This document shows, piece by piece, positions 57,981 through 64,000 of a stretch of 64,000 nucleotides of DNA (position 1 is its first letter; every line of letters begins with the position of its first letter). The notes under the pieces are model-generated. The model saw only the letters and a list, made by a program, of their open reading frames with translations, had not been told where the DNA came from and ran no database searches. The stretch spans positions 62,001-126,000 of the forward strand of contig JAMXBD010001038.1 in NCBI GenBank assembly GCA_024138025.1, read 5' to 3'. This DNA comes from Combretum micranthum. Taxonomy: Eukaryota; Streptophyta; Magnoliopsida; Myrtales; Combretaceae. The position numbers were made by a program, and so were the translations under genes.

Positions 57981-60900
57981 TTCCTGCAACAAACCAAAAC
58001 TGCAACTAAGTTTAATTCATTCATATCTTGGAATGGAAAATACAATATCAATTAGGAGACGAATCTGGTTATGTATTGAATGGTCTAGAACATAAAGCAC
58101 TTGGTTTATGTGAGAAGACAAAGATTTTAAAGCCAAGTTATTGAGATGAAGGCACCACAAGTTGGGGATGAGAATGAGCAAAATTACAACAAACCAGATG
58201 ACACATTTATAACAGTGAAGGTCTATTAGCTGAGTTAAGGCACATGCAAACAACGTATTATCCATAAATTTGAGTGGAAAATGACTAAAATAGAGAGGCT
58301 TCCAAGATGATGATATTTGCAATGGACTAGATTATTATAAAAGAGGAGATAAAACATGAATGAATTGAAAATGCAGTAGTCTATTTCTCTGATTCAACAA
58401 GACAGATTTAGTATATTAACCAGAATGTTGAGTAGTTAAAGTAGAAATCGAAAGAAATCAAACTAGTAGCTTTTATGCAACTGACTTGTTATCTAAGCAA
58501 TTAGAGAGGAGAGAGATCCGACGAGCTCACATATGAAAAATGAAAATAGTAGTAGCAATGTGATTTAGCAGTCTTAACCAAGCAATATCCAACCAGATCA
58601 AGCTTCCAAATAGTTGTCACTAGTTTTTTTGATAGTAGCATTGTAGAGTACCATGATATTGATAGTGAATGGATCGATGAACAAAGGAGAATAGCTATAG
58701 CAGAGATTATTCCTAATCATAGAACGCATGATGAAGACAAACATTTTCACTAAATTTTGATGCAATTACAAAGTGGTAGTTTAGAGCCTAGAAAGGCTAC
58801 TTATAAAGGAAAATCCATGTCATAATACATTGCCCTCCTCTTTCCTCATAAAATTCAAGTAAGCTAGCACAAATAAATTTTATGCACTATCTCAAATCTA
58901 GGATCTATCTTATTGGCAGTCTGCTTTATAATATTCACAATAAGAGGTCATCGACCAAAGGCAAACGCTAGCCATAAAATATACCCACTAGGTACCATCC
59001 GTATGCCGAACAATGGTCACAAGTATGATGACTCAAGTTATAAAAGATTAATGGTTTTCGTTTCATTCTTATCACGAGCCACAACGGCTATGGTTCAAAA
59101 AATGGAACTCGTCTCGATGAAAAATTATAGATGAAAGGCCATGCCAAGATGCTATTCATATGGATTGATGAAATTTTGATCGACAATAAAATAAATGGCA
59201 TATGCATATGATTTATCCAAGCCAAAAATCCTACTTAAGACAAAATCGACATCAACTGTTCAAGGAATACAGAAAGCCTAAGATTTAACTTAGAAAGATT
59301 CCAGGAAGCACCATGACTCAACTGGACAATGATTTCTTATAATTTGTAGCAGAGGATAAATCACACATCAGTCTATGGAAATTTATGAAATGCTAGACAA
59401 GATGATAAGAAAATGAGAAAGGTAGGAATCATCTTCCTTCTTTTGTGTCATATAAACAACGATTGATGTATGAAATATGTTCCAGCATGTCTTGTTACTG
59501 GGTTTCCTATTTCAACTAGCACACATCATGCATCTACATGAGCTTATGATCAATTAAAAAGAGAAATTTACCAAGTGTTTAGGGATTGGCTACGAAGATG
59601 AAATTGAAAATGAGAATGCACCCTCTAATGTTGAACACTTGTCCTTACTGCATATATTGGACGCCACAAAGCATTTAAAAAAATGTCACTCTTGGGATAA
59701 TAAGGGGATGAATTCACTGTCATCCCTGAGTACTTGACCGTGCAGCAGCAAAACAGAAGTGCCTGAGACGACGCTAATCACATGTCCCTAGAGTGAGCAC
59801 TGGTCGAACCAAGCATTACCAGATTAAGTGAATGAATGCTAGCAGAATCTCAGTAGTATAAATGACTGGAAGCTGCAAATTGGATGAATACTGAGCAGTA
59901 CGTGGAGGGATTTGAGGATAGGTTCAAGTTCTGATAAAGTTTCTTCATCGATCCCTACGGTAGTGAGTTTCGTCGTAGCCGCCACATTCTCATCAACTTG
60001 CTGAATGGAGTTCCAAAAAAATGAAGACAAAAAGAAAATGAAAGAAAGAGAAGAAGAAAAAGGTAATGATAAGAAAATATTGCATACACAGCCATGTAAA
60101 CAAAGAGAGAATGGAATACCAGAGCATGACTTTATATGCTATTGAGATTGTTGACCTAAGACTTTAGAGAAAACCTGGCAAATATCAAAAGCAAGCTAAC
60201 ACTCTGAAAATGTTGTATATGTAAAATGGAGATGATCAAGAGAGGATAGTACCTGTGTACGTGAGGATAAGCAATACTAGGAAGAAATGAAAGCGGTATT
60301 AGGAAGAGCAAGCTTAACTCTGAGACTAATGACCACCCATAGCCATGCCACGTCTCCATACTGCAGCATACTATACTCAATGAAGTTGTTAGATGCTCCA
60401 CTGATGAAACTACTCCAATGGTGATGTCGCTAATTCCTTTGATTCCTTTTCAATGGTGGCTTTTACAGAAAGAATAATAAAAAAAATGAAAGAGAAGACA
60501 AAAGGCTTTGAAAGGAAGAAGGCGGTAGGGAAGGGGACAAATAAGACAATAATGGAGAGAAGAATAAAAACACCGTGCGTGCACTGGGATATTTGGGATG
60601 GAACGTTCTGTTTGCATGCTAAAAGTGTCTTGTACCATGTTGCATTAGGCTATGGAACAGTGACACATGTCCAAAGAGAAATTTTTATTATTATTACTTT
60701 TTTTTTTGAAAAATGATGAGACAAATTGGCATAATGGCAGCAGAATGTTTGATTCTTTATGCAACTATCCACAAATCATCGATATGGGTTAGGCTGGCAT
60801 AGAATTGTGGGGGTTTCACCACATATGATGAGCCTTAATGATTATTTATAGAACATTGTTTATTTAGAGTACCAGAATATGACAAAAGAAATATGTGTAC

Positions 60901-62333
60901 AATATCCATTAACGAATGAATTTGTACGAGCTGAATAGCAAGACTATGAAGGTCAGGTAAGGCAGGTTATGAAGTCATGAATTTAGTCACGCAATTAAGA
61001 CACTACCTAGCATGAATGGAGATCATAATCGAAGACAACACGATATGTCCATTAGCTTGAGAATATTCACCACTACGAGATGGAGTACAGAATCAAAACC
61101 GGACTAAACTAAGAAAAGTCCTTGGGCCATATATATGCAGAAAATGCAGTCCTAGAATCAGGGGAACATCAATCGTTAAGTATGGTCCGACATGGGCCAA
61201 TGTTGTGACGAGTTTGGAGCCTTTATGACTTTGTTGGTTCGAGTAATTGGCTGATGGTCACAGTTATTCACTCAGTTCGATTTGCTTGAGATGATGCATG
61301 TGATCAAATGATTCTATGAGTATGAGCAACCAGATGGTTTAATCATTTTGCAGCGTCAAGTTCGACTTTTGCATTATGAACTGTCAACGAATTTATATAA
61401 CAAGCAGCAGTGCAACTAATCCATAACGCACATGCCTTGGATGAAACTTTAGTTATTGAAAGGGCTTAATTAATGCATAAATCCCTCCGATATAGTCCGA
61501 AGGATTTTGGATGGGGGAAAATGTAGATGATTGGACTTTTTTATAAAGGCTTTAAGCCTAATTTTATTTGGATTTAATTTTCTGAGATAAATAACAGGGT
61601 TTAGAGAGTTAAACTCAATTGATTTAGGATGATCAAAGGAGATTTGACATGGTAGGATTGGAGTAGAATCCATTTGAATTGGCTTGCTTAATTCTAACAT
61701 TTCTCAATTTAGCTTATACACATTATAAATAAAAGCCTTATTGGGCCTAGGTCTACAGTGGAGCCCACATCTACATTCATTATGGAAGGAACTCATCCTA
61801 TCTGTTGGTTGTTTATCTCATTCAACGGATAACATTGATGAATAGATTCTTTATAAATACCACTAGTCCCCACCTCATTTAGATTATTGAAAATCTGGGA
61901 CAAACATTGTAGTGTTGCTAGATTTCTATTTTGGTGGATTAATCATATGATATACCCAAGAACGCATACGATCTTGTGATAATTAGTGAGGTTTATGATG
62001 CTTTTCTAGCTCCCTTGCTTGTCATAAACATGTTAGAACCTATTGAGACTGTCTACTCCTCCTCCATATACGACTCCCTCTTGGTTATCCTAGTACGTGT
62101 TATTTCCCTAGGTCAAGTGTAGCACGAAAGTCATGCGGCATATACGTGGCCATGACATTTGAATCCTTATCCACACATTTTTATACAAAATTTAATATAT
62201 TTCTTGTAAAATAAACCATGGTATAAAAGAGCTAATTCTATTATTATCATTATTTTATTTTTTTTTTTTGTAAAGTTCATGTACAAATTTTAAAACTTTT
62301 CCTTATAAAATGAACTATGATGTAAAAGAATTA
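57981..62333. other. Anonymous, probably retroelement-derived DNA
   Basis: No protein-coding gene recognised; all frames here (up to 101 codons) lack known motifs. A sequence resembling an LTR promoter is at 61852-61862 (TTTATAAATACCACTAGTCC), downstream of a block containing GGGCCTAGGTC and GGAGCCCACATC. A small duplication (TATACAAAATTT..TTGTAAAATAAACCATG and GTACAAATTTT..TTATAAAATGAACTATG) sits at 62180-62325. Together with the repeat at 52574-57980, this suggests one old non-coding LTR-type element into which the copia inserted. Confidence 0.45.
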
Positions 62334-63284
62334 TGTCACGCCCCATAGGGTATCCTAAACGTAACAGCCCGCCACATACTACATAAGACTCTCGAAATTC
62401 TATCCGAGCCCTTCGGAAGTCTTGTATAGATGTAAAGCGTCCCTTTACGACAATAGAATACTCGACCAATGGAGTTAAGAAGTTTAATGTGGCATTCATT
62501 AGCCATAGATAATAAACCAAAACACATATATATGCTTTACAAAGTCTAAGGGGCATTCCCACAAAATAATATTAAGTCCAATACAGTTATCCAGAATCCT
62601 TTAGTTTCCAACGGAAGTCTAAACAAAATCAAAATAAACTTCTAAGGGAAACTCCTAGCTCAGGTACTTGAGCTGTGGCTTGCCTCAGCCTAAGCCAAAT
62701 GAATTCATGCTGCAACAAGTAAAAACTATAGGGGCGTAAGCTAACTAGCTTAGTGAGTGAAAACTTCCATATCACAATTAAGACAAATCATTCAAGCAAG
62801 TGATTACTCAAACAAATCGTATGCATCAAGCAAATGAGTTCAACAAACATATGACCAACCGGAAATCATATGTGGATGGACTTGCGCCCTCCATCCCGGG
62901 TTAGCAGATTAACGAATCCTGTGGTACGATGCCATTTAAGCTCACGGTCAACTGAACAACAATTCATTTTATGGATCATGATTAACCAACAATTTCGTTT
63001 TGTGGATCACGATTAACCAACAAATTCGTTTTATGGGTCACGAAAAACCAACAAATGCTAATGCTCTATCCCCGTCGTGATATGAATGAGTCCAATTATA
63101 ATTGAGGTACAATATAGATTAATCCAATTCTTTTAGGTGACCAACAATTATTCGCAGACAATCAATACAAATTCTAGCTAAACAAGCAGCAGCTTAGCAC
63201 CCGGTTTCGATATTCCTTAAGTCCAACTTCACATAGCAATAGCAGACAAGTATATAATTCCCATATACCCCATCATGCATAATT

Positions 63285-63325
<41 letters not shown>

Positions 63326-64000
63326 AACTAATGCCACTATCACTACAATCACAAGCAATAATTGAGAGCGGAAGTATTACTCACTCGGCCATGGTACGCC
63401 GATCTCTTAATAATAGTAGTCGGGTGGTAGGGTATCGTCTTGCTTGAGATCACCTACCAAATAAGAACAACCTAATAAGAATCTCATCACTAAACTAATT
63501 CGAGCTATGCATCTAAACTACATAAAATCGGAATTCTCGCTATTTGCGGAAGTTCCGACTTAAAACGGCCATAACTTAGTCATTTTAACTCGGAATTTCG
63601 CAAATTTTATATCGATTTCTATCTACTTCGAAAGATCTATCTATTTCTAATATTATTTTCAAGTTTTGAAAACATTAAGGTCACGGAACAGAGGGATTAG
63701 ATCTGCTTTGTAACGTTTCAGATTTTGAAAAATTGTTTCGCATTTGGTAAAAATGTTCCTAGTTGATGATCCATGCATAGATAGTATATGAGTGAATTCC
63801 TAGTATGAATGGCACGTAATGAGCTCAATATATGCATGGTCTTGATTTTTTTTTTTTTTATGATGAACTCTTATGAACTCCTAATTATTATAAACTCCAT
63901 AATGGTCACTTATAAAAAGCTATTCTTTCCAACTTTACATTCCCTAGGGTTTTTATGATTTTACTCTTGGAATTTACTTGTTATCTAAATAAAAATGAGT
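62334..64000 (-). repeat. 3' part of an antisense large LTR (continues beyond the window)
   Basis: It begins (in plus orientation) TGTCACGCCCCATAGGGTAT, the exact inverse of the GGGGCGTGACA terminus, followed by GTAACAGCCCGCC, which inverts GGCGGGCTGTTAC at 50198. The block at 63560-63600 inverts 48924-48956. It is therefore the same subfamily as the solo LTR at 46697-50237, in the opposite direction. It contains a 35-base poly-T at 63287-63321. Frames at 62290-62562 overlap the LTR end and are not genes. Confidence 0.9.

Overview
The window is AT-rich nuclear DNA from a flowering plant, most likely a eudicot. The signs are large LTR retrotransposon remnants, Met-initiator-tRNA type primer binding sites (TGGTATCAGAGC), CACTA, Mutator-like and hAT-like non-autonomous elements, and one intact plant transcription factor gene. 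No operon, CRISPR array, rRNA or tRNA gene was seen. Nearly every long ORF belongs to a retroelement or is a low-complexity artefact.

The one convincing host gene is a single-exon bHLH gene at 45044-45571 (+), of the LAX PANICLE1 / ROX type, with a TATA box at 44914. A second possible host gene is a small broken ORF at 11745-11966 (+). It encodes a hydrophobic N-terminus followed, after one in-frame stop, by a short four-cysteine tail.

Layout: 1-6370 is a decayed Ty3/gypsy element (LTR fragment, integrase remnant, 3.9 kb LTR). 6371-14963 is low-copy or anonymous AT-rich DNA carrying the small peptide ORF, a Mutator-like MITE (11130-11460), a hAT-like element (12856-13632) and a tandem duplication. 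14964-18224 is an array of a small non-autonomous LTR element (LTR about 0.6 kb, internal region about 0.55 kb, no coding), whose first LTR is mostly inverted. About 18303-21810 is a large LTR without an internal region. 21811-26781 is anonymous and holds an inverted-repeat element with 10-bp flanking repeats. 26782-39614 is a decayed minus-strand chromovirus (gag, protease, RT, RNase H, integrase, chromodomain-like tail) interrupted by two solo LTRs (29147-32791 and 34516-37757) and a 160-bp CACTA MITE. 39615-46691 is low-copy DNA around the bHLH gene. 46697-50237 is a solo LTR with a perfect 5-bp target duplication. 50243-62333 is anonymous repeat-derived DNA into which a fairly young, complete-length Ty1/copia element (52772-57690, minus) has inserted. 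62334-64000 is the 3' part of an antisense large LTR running off the window.

The dominant theme is one superfamily of unusually long LTRs (3.2-3.9 kb), present at least seven times and mostly without internal sequence. The nested insertions can be ordered in time: chromovirus first, then the long LTRs and CACTA MITE inside it; the copia copy has near-identical LTRs and is recent. Coordinates of decayed elements are estimates by eye. Termini with target duplications are exact.
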